Assembly: GCA_002633025.1 (NCBI GenBank) | Contig: NMRB01000086.1 | Coordinates: 36,405-100,404, forward strand | Direction: 5' to 3' | DNA length: 64,000 nt | Source: Notospermus geniculatus | Lineage: Eukaryota; Nemertea; Pilidiophora; Heteronemertea; Lineidae | Shown here: positions 10,890 to 20,195 of the stretch, in pieces | Numbering within the stretch: position 1 is the first letter of the stretch | How the letters are laid out: each line of letters opens with the position of its first letter | The notes under the pieces: model-generated | Seen by the model: the letters and a program-made list of their open reading frames with translations, nothing else | Database searches by the model: none | Told to the model about the DNA's origin: nothing | Made by a program: the position numbers and the translations under genes

Positions 10890-11180
10890 AGGCGCGGATC
10901 CAGAGGGGGGGTTTTGGGGGTCGTGACCCCCCTCTGCTCGCCACCACCAATTGTTTTTTTCTTCAATAATTTGCGACAATCAGCAAAAAACGCAAGAATA
11001 AAGCTGCTGCTTTGATACTGAGATGCCAGGAAATCGCGTCTACGGCGTTATAGATTTCAAAATTTTCTGGGGGAGGCCCCCCAGACCCCCCGTCGGCGCG
11101 CGGGTATCTTTGGTGCCTGCCTGCAACGACGCCCTCGGCGGCCTTGACCCCCCTCTGCCAAAAATCCTGGATCCGCGCCT
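10890..11180. mobile_element. MITE with ggcgcggatcca termini, copy 1
   Basis: The left end aggcgcggatccag is the complement of the right end ctggatccgcgcct. Subterminal runs of G (ggggggg...) and C (ccccctctgcc) also pair. About 290 bp, no coding sequence. Related copies lie at 60097-60262 and 61618-61753. Confidence 0.8.
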
Positions 11181-11426
11181 GGAGAATGCTGAAATCAACA
11201 AACCGTTGGTTCACCTTGGGTCCAACAGCAGCGGGGCACAGAGCAAATCAGTGATCGAGACCTCGCTGAATCTCACTCGGTAGCATTCAGCTCACTGCTC
11301 ACTGCTCCGACGAGCAGTGTGAGCTCACTGCTCCACTGCTGATCATGTCGTCGCAGAGGAAGTCAGTGAGTCGCTCGCTCAAAAGTTTTTGATCGCACGC
11401 GAATTACCATAGAGGCCGAGGACCGA
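11181..11426 (+). other. Presumed 5' flank/leader of the TRIM-GLEBS gene
   Basis: Contains a low-complexity ctcactgctc-rich patch (11285-11345). No TATA box is obvious. The transcription start cannot be placed. Confidence 0.35.
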
Positions 11427-13049
11427 ATGTCGCCGCGGTTTGAATTTGCGGGACAATTTCTTTCCAGGGAAACCGACGAGGTGACACAAGAAATAACATG
11501 CGGCATCTGTCGGGAGATATATCAACAGCCGAAGTTTGTGGGAAGTTGCCACCACACGTACTGCTGCAACTGTATTGACAAGGTCATGAAGAACCGGGTA
11601 ACCAGGACATTTCCTTGTCCTGAGTGCCGCAGGGAGTGTCCCATTCCTTCTCGCATGGCGAAAGGTCTTGAGGACAACTTCCAGGTGGCTAGTATCGTCA
11701 GTGCGCTGCGAAAATCAAAGAGATGGTCGGAAGATGAGCAGTCGCCTGCTGGAAAGAGACCAAACTTGACGCCTGGCGTTCCCATATACTGCCGTAGCTG
11801 CCCCATCCCGACCGCTGCGTCGGGGTATTGTCCTAGCTGCTCTGGTGGGATCTACCTTTGTTCGAAATGTGCCACCAAACATTCAAAGTCACCAGCGACT
11901 TCGAGTCACAAACTCGCGCAGATGAATCAGATTTGCAGCCAGCACAGTGAAGTGCTGGAGAACTTCTGTCTCACCTGTTCAAAGAGTATCTGCTGCGTTT
12001 GCCTACTGTCTGACCATTCGGAGCATAATGTCCGACGAATTGAGGGTGTCATTCAAACCAAGACGGCAGAACTTGAACGGCTGCTGAATGAGTGTGTCGG
12101 CTGGACTGGCGGCTGTGATAACGCCATTCTGGCGATTAGGGCCATGAAGTCTGACGCAAAAGCGGGTTTGAAGCGTGAGAGAGAGACCAAGGAAAGAGAA
12201 ATTGGTATATTAGCCGCTAAAAAAGATGAAATTGAAAGACAGATAGCGGTTCTCACGAGGAACAAACGCGAGATTGAGGGAGCGATTGAAAACGCCAACG
12301 CGACAGAGAGCGAATGGGATTGGAAAGTCCAACAAATTGAGGTCCTTGCAGATGATATCATTAATGTGAAGAACGATTTGTCGGCGGTGGTCGAGAGGGC
12401 ACACACTGAAAAGAAGTCAAAGGTCGCCAATGAAACCGAGAAGATTGGTAAATTAATTGATAGGACGAAGGAGATGAATCGACTCCTTGATGAGATGAGA
12501 AAAGTGGTGGAAGCTGCGGAAAGCATGCGCAAACATATGAATGTCACCACGGGTAAGAAGAAATTGAATAGACTTTTAAGATTGACTATAGGCCTACAAT
12601 CCGTCCGCCTCGCGAAGCAGAAAGAAGAGAGTAGAGACCTTTCCAACAAAGATGGCGGTCTAAAGGCCCGTCCAGACTTTTGTCCAAATACAAATGTACA
12701 GCGGCAGACATTGTCCGACACACGTCTCACAGTGTAGACTGCAAAACAGACATTCGTGGACATGTCCACCAATGTCTGTATGAACATGCAGATGCGTTCA
12801 CACCATATGTCTCACTTTTCAGGGCAGGCCGCGGGTACAGCGGTCAGCTTCCGTCCGGTTGATGGCACGGAAACCATTTGGGAAAGTGGCGAGAAGCGCA
12901 GCATCGACACAAGTCACCAGTGTATCACGGCTATGGTGGAATATGAGTCAAAATCGCAGGAAGAATTACGCTTTGAGGACTATCAACTGAATCGAAAACG
13001 TTCCACGTCCTCTCTCTTTGCCAGTGAAATGTCTAACATCCATTTGTAG
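11427..13049 (+). CDS. TRIM-type RING/B-box/coiled-coil protein fused to a Nup98-like GLEBS motif
   Basis: Two-exon model: exon 1 11427-12552 and exon 2 12823-13049, with a 270 bp GT-AG intron in phase 1 (donor ACGG|gtaaga, acceptor cacttttcag|GG), giving 450 aa. The RING is C3HC4: Cys25, Cys28, Cys41, His43, Cys46, Cys49, Cys64, Cys67. A B-box-1-like Cys cluster lies at ~122-161 and B-box 2 at ~170-200 (Cys170, His173, Cys181, Cys184). A charged coiled coil spans ~205-372. Exon 2 (residues 376-450) contains SFRPVDGTETI and HQCITAMVEYESKS-QEELRFEDYQ-NRK, which matches the GLEBS segment by which Nup98 binds RAE1/Gle2, including the Glu-Glu pair (422-423). Established: TRIM RINGs are ubiquitin E3 ligases and GLEBS binds RAE1. 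Inferred: the product targets or scaffolds RAE1. Without splicing, exon 1 reads on for 62 unrelated codons and ends at 12737. No NHL, SPRY or other C-terminal domain is seen. Confidence 0.8.
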
Positions 13050-14151
13050 ACCAGGGTCCTGCAAACAACCAGATGTCTTTTACACATGCATGAGTATTTT
13101 ATTTTGACCCTAGGCATTCAAACTAATTTTCAACTCCAACGAAACCACCGAGGCGAACAGCGCGGCTTTCGCACCTCGGAGCGACGGTTGTCGGTGCTGC
13201 TTTCAGAATCCGCAAGGTGCGACACGTAATAGGGACTTCTATAGCAAGGCGTATGACGTATCAAGCTAATGCATTTTCTATTAAAATCATACGTCATACG
13301 TGATATGGATCGACGATACGTAACGGAGCCTGCCAGTGAGTGCCTGTCTTTTTTCGCGGTTTTTTTCACTCACGAGCGGCTCTGACGTCACAATCAAACA
13401 ACGTCACTGCCGTTGTGGGGCACTGGTTGTAGGGAGCGTCACGGTAACGCAGATCCATCAGTGACGTCAGCAAAGATTCTTTGACGTCATGAATAACCCG
13501 ACGTCATGACTACTCAAATTCGCACCTGATATGGATTTGCGTGTCTGCTGATCTGTGTTGCTGATATGAGGTAAGTACACACAGGCTTCCCACAGAATTT
13601 CACGAAATTCGACACGGCGTTGAAGTCATTCTATATCTTTGTAGACTACTGTATCCATGTAAGGTGTACCACAATATTAAACTGCTATTGAACATGAATT
13701 ATTTCTCTCTTTTATAGCGTTGCTGTAGCTTACACATAAAAGGAGTATGGGGGTTACAGGTTCCAACGCGATAATCCGTGAACCCGGCCGGCCGGCCACA
13801 GGAACGCAGTGTGTGTGGGCCGGGAACGAAACACAAACCCTTGGAAATCTGCAATTATTTGCATTCTCCAATTCTGCATTCTCCAACAAAGCTATCCCAC
13901 GACCATCGACATGGAATATCCCGGACTCGTTTGTAGCATAACTTTGTTAAGTCCAAATAACCAAAGCAATTACGATATTTCTCGTAGAATACAACGCGAG
14001 GTGACATCCTCGTTAGCACCGACCGTCCCGAGGGCGTCCTTTCTGTTGCGACCAAATTGCCATACTTTTCGTCTTGAATTACCGGTTTCAGGGACTCTAA
14101 CCCAGCGTGGAGGTCGCCCTCAATAGAAGGCAGGTTCACACAATCAAAGCA
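12454..14151. repeat. 1.7 kb tandem duplication, copy A
   Basis: Begins inside the coiled-coil part of TRIM exon 1 and includes the donor, intron, GLEBS exon and about 1.1 kb of downstream DNA. It is followed head-to-tail by copy B with no N between. Differences are scattered substitutions and small indels. Confidence 0.85.
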
Positions 14152-14751
14152 TAATTGATAGGACGAAGGAGATGAATCGACTCCTTGATGAGATGAGAAA
14201 AGTGGTGGAAGCTGCGGAAAGCATGCGCAAACATATGAATGTCACCACGGGTAAGAAGAAATTGAATATACATGTACTTTTAAGATTGCCTATAGGCCTA
14301 CAATCCGTCCGCCTCGCGAAGCAGAAAGAAGAGAGTAGAGACCTTTCCAACAAAGATGGCGGTCTAAAGGCCCGTCCAGACTTTTGTCCAAATACAAATG
14401 TACAGCGGCAGACATTGTCCGACACGTCTCACAGTGTAGACTGCAAAACAGACATTCGTGGACATGTCCACCAATGTCTTTATGAACATGCAGATGCGTT
14501 CACACCATATGTCTCACTTTTCAGGGCAGGCCGCGGGTACAGCGGTCAGCTTCCGTCCGGTTGATGGCACGGACACCATTTGGGAAAGTGGTGAGAGGCG
14601 CAGCACCGACACAAGTCACCAGTGTATCACGGCTATGGTGGAATATGAGTCAAAATCGCAGGAAGAATTACGCTTTGAGGACTATCAACTGAATCGAAAA
14701 CGTTCCACGTCCTCTCTCTTTGCCAGTGAAATGTCTAACATCCATTTGTAG
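14152..14751 (+). pseudogene. Duplicated 3' part of the TRIM-GLEBS gene; second GLEBS exon
   Basis: Holds the last 99 bases of exon 1 (14152-14250, still followed by gtaaga), the intron and an intact GLEBS exon (14525-14751). The exon differs from copy A at three residues: Asp for Glu in GTETI, Arg for Lys in EKR, and Thr for Ile in SID. On its own it lacks RING and B-boxes, so it cannot be a full gene. However, its acceptor (cacttttcag) is intact and in the same phase, so the donor at 12553 could splice to it and yield an alternative GLEBS tail. Either a decaying duplicate, an alternative exon, or an unmerged haplotype. Confidence 0.65.
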
Positions 14752-14950
14752 ACCAGGGTCCTGCAAACAACCAATGTCTTTTACACATGCATGAGTATTT
14801 TATTTTGACCCTAGGCATTCAAACTAATTTTCAACTCCAACGAAACCACCGAGGCGAACAGCGCGGCTTTCGCACCTCGGAGCGACGGTTGTCGGTGCTG
14901 CTTTCAGAATCCGCAAGGTGCGACACGTAATAGGGACTTCTATAGCAAGG

Positions 14951-15047
14951 CTCCGTATCGTCGGTCCGTGTTACGTATGACGTATCAAGCTAATGCATTT
15001 TGTATTAAAATCATACGTCATACGTGATATGGATCGACGATACGGAG
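14951..15047. mobile_element. 97 bp foldback element within copy B
   Basis: ctccgtatcgtcg at the left is the complement of cgacgatacggag at the right. The inner acgtatgacgtat/atacgtcatacgt words pair as well. In copy A (about 13250-13330) the left arm is missing about 20 bases and the right arm has a small insertion. Confidence 0.7.
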
Positions 15048-15567
15048 CCTGCCAGTGAGTGCCTGTCTTTTTTCGCGGTTTTTTTCACTCACGAGCGGCT
15101 CTGACGTCACAATCAAACAACGTCACTGCCGTTGTGGGGCACTGGCTGTAGGGAGCGTCACGGTAACGCAGATCCATCCGTGACGTCAGCAAAGATTCTT
15201 TGACGTCATGAATAACCCGACGTCATGACTACTCAAATTCGCACCTGATACGGATTTGCGTGTCTGGCTGATCTATGTTGCTGATATGAGGTAAGTACAC
15301 ACAGGCTTCCCACAGAATGTCACGAAATTCGACACGGCGTTGAAGTCATTCTATGTCTTTGTAGACTGTATCCATGTAAGGTGTACCACAATATAAAACT
15401 GCTATTGAACCTGAATTATTTCTCTCTTTTATGGCGTTGCTGTAGCTTACACATAAAAGGAGTATGGGGGTTACAGGTTCCAACGCGATAATCCGTGAAC
15501 CCGGCCGGCCACAGGAACGCAGTGTGTGTGGGCCGGGAACGAAACACAAACCCTTGGAAATCTGCAA

Positions 15568-15981
15568 TTATTTGCATTCTCCAATTCTGCATTCTCCAAC
15601 AAAGCTATCCCACGACCATCGACATGGAATATCCCGGACTCGTTTGTAGCATAACTTTGGTAAGTCCAAATAACCAAAGCAATTACGATATTTCTCGTAG
15701 AATACAACGCGAGGTGACATCCTCGTTAGCACCGACCGTCCCGAGGGCGTCCTTTCTGTTGCGACCAAATCGCCATACTTTTCGTCTTGAATTACCGGTT
15801 TCAGGGACTCTAACCCAGCGTGGAGGTCGCCCTCAATAGAAGGCAGGTTCACACAATCAAAGCATTTCAATTCTCCATCTCTTTTTCTCTTGATCTCATA
15901 AGGAGATGACCTTATCCTGTAGCGTTTCGCTTTCTCTGCTTTGTCCCGACGACCCGAGATCCACCGTGATCGCTTTTTCAT
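15568..15981 (-). CDS. Hypothetical ORF, 137 codons, unproven
   Basis: Minus-strand ORF with a Lys/Arg-rich start (MKKRSRWISGRRDK) and no recognised domain. Its downstream part is repeated in copy A (13855-14139), where the duplication junction removes the start. A plus-strand ORF covers the same bases (15495-15839) and contains a gtaagt donor at 15660 that copy A lacks, so the coding strand is undecided. It may be non-coding. Confidence 0.2.
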   Translation of the reverse strand: MKKRSRWISGRRDKAEKAKRYRIRSSPYEIKRKRDGELKCFDCVNLPSIEGDLHAGLESLKPVIQDEKYGDLVATERTPSGRSVLTRMSPRVVFYEKYRNCFGYLDLPKLCYKRVRDIPCRWSWDSFVGECRIGECK

Positions 15982-18344
15982 TTGCTACATTCAGAGAATG
16001 GTAAACAAGAAGTAACAATTAAATTTGAAATCGATCTCAAAATTGTCAACTGAGGGCGTGGTTGAGATCTTTCTCCGTCAGCCTGAAGGAACCGGACATT
16101 GCAATGGCTGAAATACGGTCAGCAGTATGCGCGTTTGGACTTGAAATCAACTGTTACGAATTTGAATTGATTACCGGTAAATGAATTTCAGCGTCAGCCG
16201 ACCGTATTGCTGTTTTCAGTTCATCAACATTCATAATTTATGAAATTGCGTCGGGCAGTCAGTGACGACATTTCAAGTGGTTCTCTGTTGCAGGAGAAAA
16301 CCGGAGTCGCGGAGACTAACTTACAGATTTTTCGACATAATTCGAGGGGTGTAATAACCATGATTTTTATCTTGGATCGACGACAGAATGTTCAGGTCAG
16401 TCTCCCTTTAAAAGATGTCAAACGATGAGGAAAGTCGGCTTTGATCGAAGATTGAAGATCGTCACTGAAATCATTCAAACTTTTAAATTTACGACAAAGA
16501 AATGAAAACCGTGGGAAAGTGATCTCGTGCTTTTCCTGCTCATAAGTCCCCGCAGACGACAAATTTACGAGGTCACGTGGTGCATTACGGAGCTTTATCC
16601 GAGGCCTAAACGGCTGGTCGAATTTTAAACTCAAATCCATAAACTGTTTTTGAATTTGATATCGTGGCTTCATCATTCGGCAATCATTTCGCCATGGGGG
16701 TCACTTTAATAGCCGATCAGGTCACATCACGAGTTAAAGCCTAGAATTCTCACGATATGGGCCTAGAGCGATCATACTGGGAGCCTCACACACTCTCCCA
16801 TCCCCCCTTTATCAAATTGCGTGTTACGCGGCGCGTTGCGTGCGAGCTCTCGCAGTAGCGGGTTCAATCGTGTTGAGCGAAACCAAGGCATTCCATTCCA
16901 TTTCGTGCTGTCCTGTAAGTCCCCTTTGTACGGGTTTACCCCAGGGGTGCGTCCTGATAGATGCACGGAGACGAACATACTCTAGTTGAAAACGACGAGG
17001 CGACCACCATCGGCTGCCGAGGCAGCCGGCTTTCGTAATTGCCTTCCCAAGCAGAGGCCTTATTGCTTCACCACTTCTAGGCAGTTATATATTCACCACA
17101 TTGCCAATCTTCTACGCAGTTACTGATTTTTCGAAATGAAAATGCTTTCTCCGCCAGTGACCAAAGTTCGCCCCTGTTACAGCAGTTACTGAAACTCAAT
17201 TATTACAAACCCTCTCGCAGCACGAATAAATCTAACTATCATTCAAAATGACACTGTTACAATTTTCTTTTGGCCGGCTTGACTACCAGAATGAACACCC
17301 GGTGTTATTTCACAGTCCACGGTTCACTTCACCCGTCATAATTATCAACAACACAACCTTAACTGACAGCTAAAAATTAAAATCGAATTAAACCTTCGTG
17401 AGTTGTAAACATAAAGAAATGAAGACAACACTAGCGGCCCCGTCACGACCAGACGACAGATCACGTGACCCTAGACTGTCCCTTTTACACGTTTTATACA
17501 AAAGGTATATCAAAGTTTCTTGAAAATCGCAGCAATTTAGTCATTAGTACGTCATGGTTAGGTGATTTTCGCAATGGGAGAAATACGATGTCGTTTTCTC
17601 ATGATTTTCATGTTGGGGGTGAACCACGTCAGCGAGTCAGGCCGTAAAAAGGCTTTGCGGACCTCTGGAAGGCACTTAGAGCGAAAAGCTTAGGAGACGC
17701 GAACGAGGACGAGGAGAGACGGGACTATTCGTCACCGAGGCTGTCAAAATCAGTTATCCTAGAGATAACCTGATGGATTTTTTGCTCGCAGAGGGCCATC
17801 TTTCATTGTGACCACATTCAGGGAATGCCGTACTTCCTTTCCGTCTTCATGGCTAACTACCGGAGGGACGATCGGACGTGAGGACCAGCGATTCGCAAGT
17901 TCAGTACAGTGTATTTCTGATTTTGACCCCTTCGTCGACGGAAATCAGGACTGATCAAATTAAATTTCACTAGAAAAAAATCTATGCTTGTGTCTTCAAC
18001 AAGACGACGTCCCTCTAACTGCGGACGTATTTCTTAATTGGATGCGACAGACGCTTAAGGAACGGGATGTTTTCGCTTTGAACACTGGCACAATGTCACA
18101 GTTCCTTCCCTTCGAAGTGACCACGAACAAATTAAGTCGCCGCCAGAGACGTTTTTCAAAGGATATCTAGACCACCTTTTGTCCACATGACAGAGGCATC
18201 TTCGTCTGAGACAGAGGTAAGTTCGTAACTTGTGTCTCACCAATTCGCGCTCGAAAGTGGCTTATCGTAATCGCAGAAACGGAAAGGAACGAAACGAAAA
18301 TTTCACTCAACGTAATCAACAGAACCCGATTAGGAAAAACATGG
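15982..18344. other. Intergenic between the TRIM region and the zinc-finger gene
   Basis: About 2.4 kb with only short ORFs (up to 94 codons, 16392-16676 minus) and no recognisable domain. A small palindrome cagttatcctagagataacctg lies at 17751-17772, and TACCGGTA near 16172. Nothing else supported. Confidence 0.4.
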
Positions 18345-18352
18345 TATAAATA
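18345..18352 (+). promoter_or_regulatory. TATA box of the zinc-finger gene
   Basis: TATAAATA lies 277 bp before the start codon at 18629. Transcription would begin near 18375-18385. A candidate acceptor (ttctttcttttag, ending 18618) just before the ATG suggests a spliced 5' UTR. Confidence 0.55.
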
Positions 18353-18628
18353 CTGCCTTTTTTCGAGCGTAGTCGGGGGCGGCGCGATGTCACAACCCTC
18401 GGTAGTCGAGATGATCCCATCTCTGCATTGCAGTTTATATCGTCAGCCAGCCTCCCAGTTGCACCCAATTTCCGTTCTTTATATTCCTGCGAAGAAATTT
18501 CAGACGTTCAGTCTATCCTATAATTCTCAAAGATACGGGCGCGCGCTTTGCTAGATTACGAACGCCCGACCACGAATTGTAGGCCTAAATGACAGACAGG
18601 GGTATTTCTTTCTTTTAGGATAAAAAAT

Positions 18629-19579
18629 ATGATGTTGAATGAAGATGAACCTTGGTTGCTGCCCAAAGCAAAGATTCAGACGTCGGTAACAATGGCAACA
18701 TCAGTACACAAGCGACATCGATGCCTTCATTGCCAGTACGCGACCAACCGACGGAACAACCTCCAGAGACACATCCAGGCGATGCACAGCCAGACGGTCA
18801 CACCCCTCCGGTGCTGTGACAGGGACTTTTCGAACAAGGCAGCTTTACGTCAGCATACTCAGTCCTGCCACCAAGAAGGGTACCGATGTCGGGAGTGCGG
18901 CCGCGTATTCTGCAGAAAGGCGCTGCTCAGGCGACATTTCAGCGTCCATAACGGCATTCGGGAGCACACATGCGACGTGTGCGACTACGCGACGAGCCAT
19001 AAGAGCAACCTAGAAAGGCATAAAAGAGTCCACGAGCGGGGGTCCTATAGTGGAGAAGGCGACTCAAAGAAAGAAGAGAATGTTGTTTCAAAGCGAGACA
19101 ACAACATTTCGTCAACGTCGTCTGCTCCTGTCGAAGACAGCGCAACTGTTGTGAGACCGATTCCGCGAATGCCGCAGGGCTTTCGACACCGAGATTGGCC
19201 AAGGATCACGTTCGGTGATTTCATAGACAAACATCCCCTCAGTGTGAAATCGAACCCTTTTAGCTTTTCCCCGCTGATGGCACCACCTCCCTGTCTTCCG
19301 CCGACGTGCACCCTTTCGATGACGTCAAGGTTTGGCCCAAGATCCAGTCTGCATTCTGCGATTACTAAATGGTGTGACTGTCCGCTCTGTCATTTCTCCA
19401 TGGACCCCAACCGGGCGCGGCATGCGCCGTATTTCATGCCGAACTTTCTGAGACAAAATATGTGTCCCTTTTTCCCATTCCGCAGACGCCCAAATATGCC
19501 TAAAGGAAGCGCCTACTCTTCGCCTTCGGACTGCACTCCTGAGATACCAGAGACCAAAGGCGTACTAGTTCCGTTTTAA
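18629..19579 (+). CDS. C2H2 zinc-finger protein, 316 aa
   Basis: Four N-terminal zinc-finger units in ~110 residues. Finger 1 has Cys32, Cys35, His48, His53. Finger 2 is atypical, with adjacent Cys62-Cys63, then His76 and His81. Finger 3 has Cys87, Cys90, His103, His107. Finger 4 has Cys115, Cys118, His131, His135. Fingers 1 and 4 share the YATNRRNNLQRH / YATSHKSNLERH style. The remainder is Ser/Pro-rich, with a Pro-rich stretch (SPLMAPPPCLPP) and a C-terminal Cys pair (CPLC) followed by FFPF. Such proteins are nuclear DNA-binding regulators; target and orthologue are not recognised. The start is the second codon-optimal choice: MM at the ORF start follows an acceptor-like tttcttttag. It has its own TATA box and converges with PELP1. 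Confidence 0.85.
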   Translation: MMLNEDEPWLLPKAKIQTSVTMATSVHKRHRCLHCQYATNRRNNLQRHIQAMHSQTVTPLRCCDRDFSNKAALRQHTQSCHQEGYRCRECGRVFCRKALLRRHFSVHNGIREHTCDVCDYATSHKSNLERHKRVHERGSYSGEGDSKKEENVVSKRDNNISSTSSAPVEDSATVVRPIPRMPQGFRHRDWPRITFGDFIDKHPLSVKSNPFSFSPLMAPPPCLPPTCTLSMTSRFGPRSSLHSAITKWCDCPLCHFSMDPNRARHAPYFMPNFLRQNMCPFFPFRRRPNMPKGSAYSSPSDCTPEIPETKGVLVPF

Positions 19580-19615
19580 CCCTTCGTGGTCCAAGATGTT
19601 CACATCCAACTCTAT

Positions 19616-19733
19616 GGCCCGTATTCTAGAAGCCTCCTTAACTCTAAGGTCCACTTTAACCCTTTGTATTCTGCCCTGCAAACAATAGCTAAATGTAAAC
19701 CTTAGAGTTAAGGAAACTTCTAGAACACGGCCC
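19616..19733. mobile_element. MITE in the 3' flank of the zinc-finger gene
   Basis: Left end ggcccgtattctagaag and right end cttctagaacacggccc are complementary; the inner cctccttaactctaaggt pairs with accttagagttaagg. It is flanked by TAT on both sides (a 3 bp target duplication). It lies 37 bp after the stop codon, so it is probably transcribed within the 3' UTR. Confidence 0.8.
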
Positions 19734-20019
19734 TATGCGTCATTGCCCGACAGCGTCTTCAGATTGGGGCACAGGTTCCCAGTGTCAATGTCTAATATGT
19801 ACACATCATCCAAGACATACTTGTATGATAGTAAATGTCTTGTAATTCAAGCCAGTTGTTAGTTCTTCATGAAGTGGTCAGGGTTTGTTATTGCTGGTAT
19901 CTCTTCATCCCTGCCAACATCATGGCTGTGACGTGGGGAGTGAGTACATGTACTAAGATCCTGTTTGTCACCACATTAGTCAGGATGCCTCAAATCCAAA
20001 GCTATGTGTTACTTTGTCA

Positions 20020-20025
20020 ATTAAA
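20020..20025 (+). terminator. Candidate poly(A) signal of the zinc-finger gene
   Basis: ATTAAA 440 bp after the stop codon, 31 bp from the PELP1 signal on the other strand. Confidence 0.45.
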
Positions 20026-20055
20026 ACTGACGATGGAGTAGCAATGTAAACAAAC

Positions 20056-20061
20056 TTTATT
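20056..20061 (-). terminator. Candidate poly(A) signal of PELP1
   Basis: AATAAA on the minus strand, 135 bp past the PELP1 stop codon. Cleavage would fall near 20030-20045, overlapping the convergent gene's own signal. Confidence 0.6.
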
Positions 20062-20195
20062 TTGGAAGCACTGCTTCATACAGACATGTAATTTGACAGA
20101 TTCATGGCAGTGAAGTAGTAACAATTGTCAATTGTCCATGTAAATATGGATCTTTCACTTCCAGTTGTCGATTGGTCCAATCTACTCGGAGGTGA

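Larger units (their letters stand above)
14152..15864. repeat. 1.7 kb tandem duplication, copy B
   Basis: The junction at 14151/14152 joins ...aatcaaagca to taattgatagg... At the far end the copy continues into unique sequence after ...aatcaaagca. Copy B carries a TACATGTA where copy A has only GA, a complete 97 bp foldback at 14951-15047, and a 4 bp shorter ccgg run. Confidence 0.85.

Noticed and set aside
12053-12787. 244-codon minus-strand ORF
   Set aside because: It is the antisense shadow of the TRIM coiled-coil exon; the plus strand has RING, B-box and splice signals, this has none.
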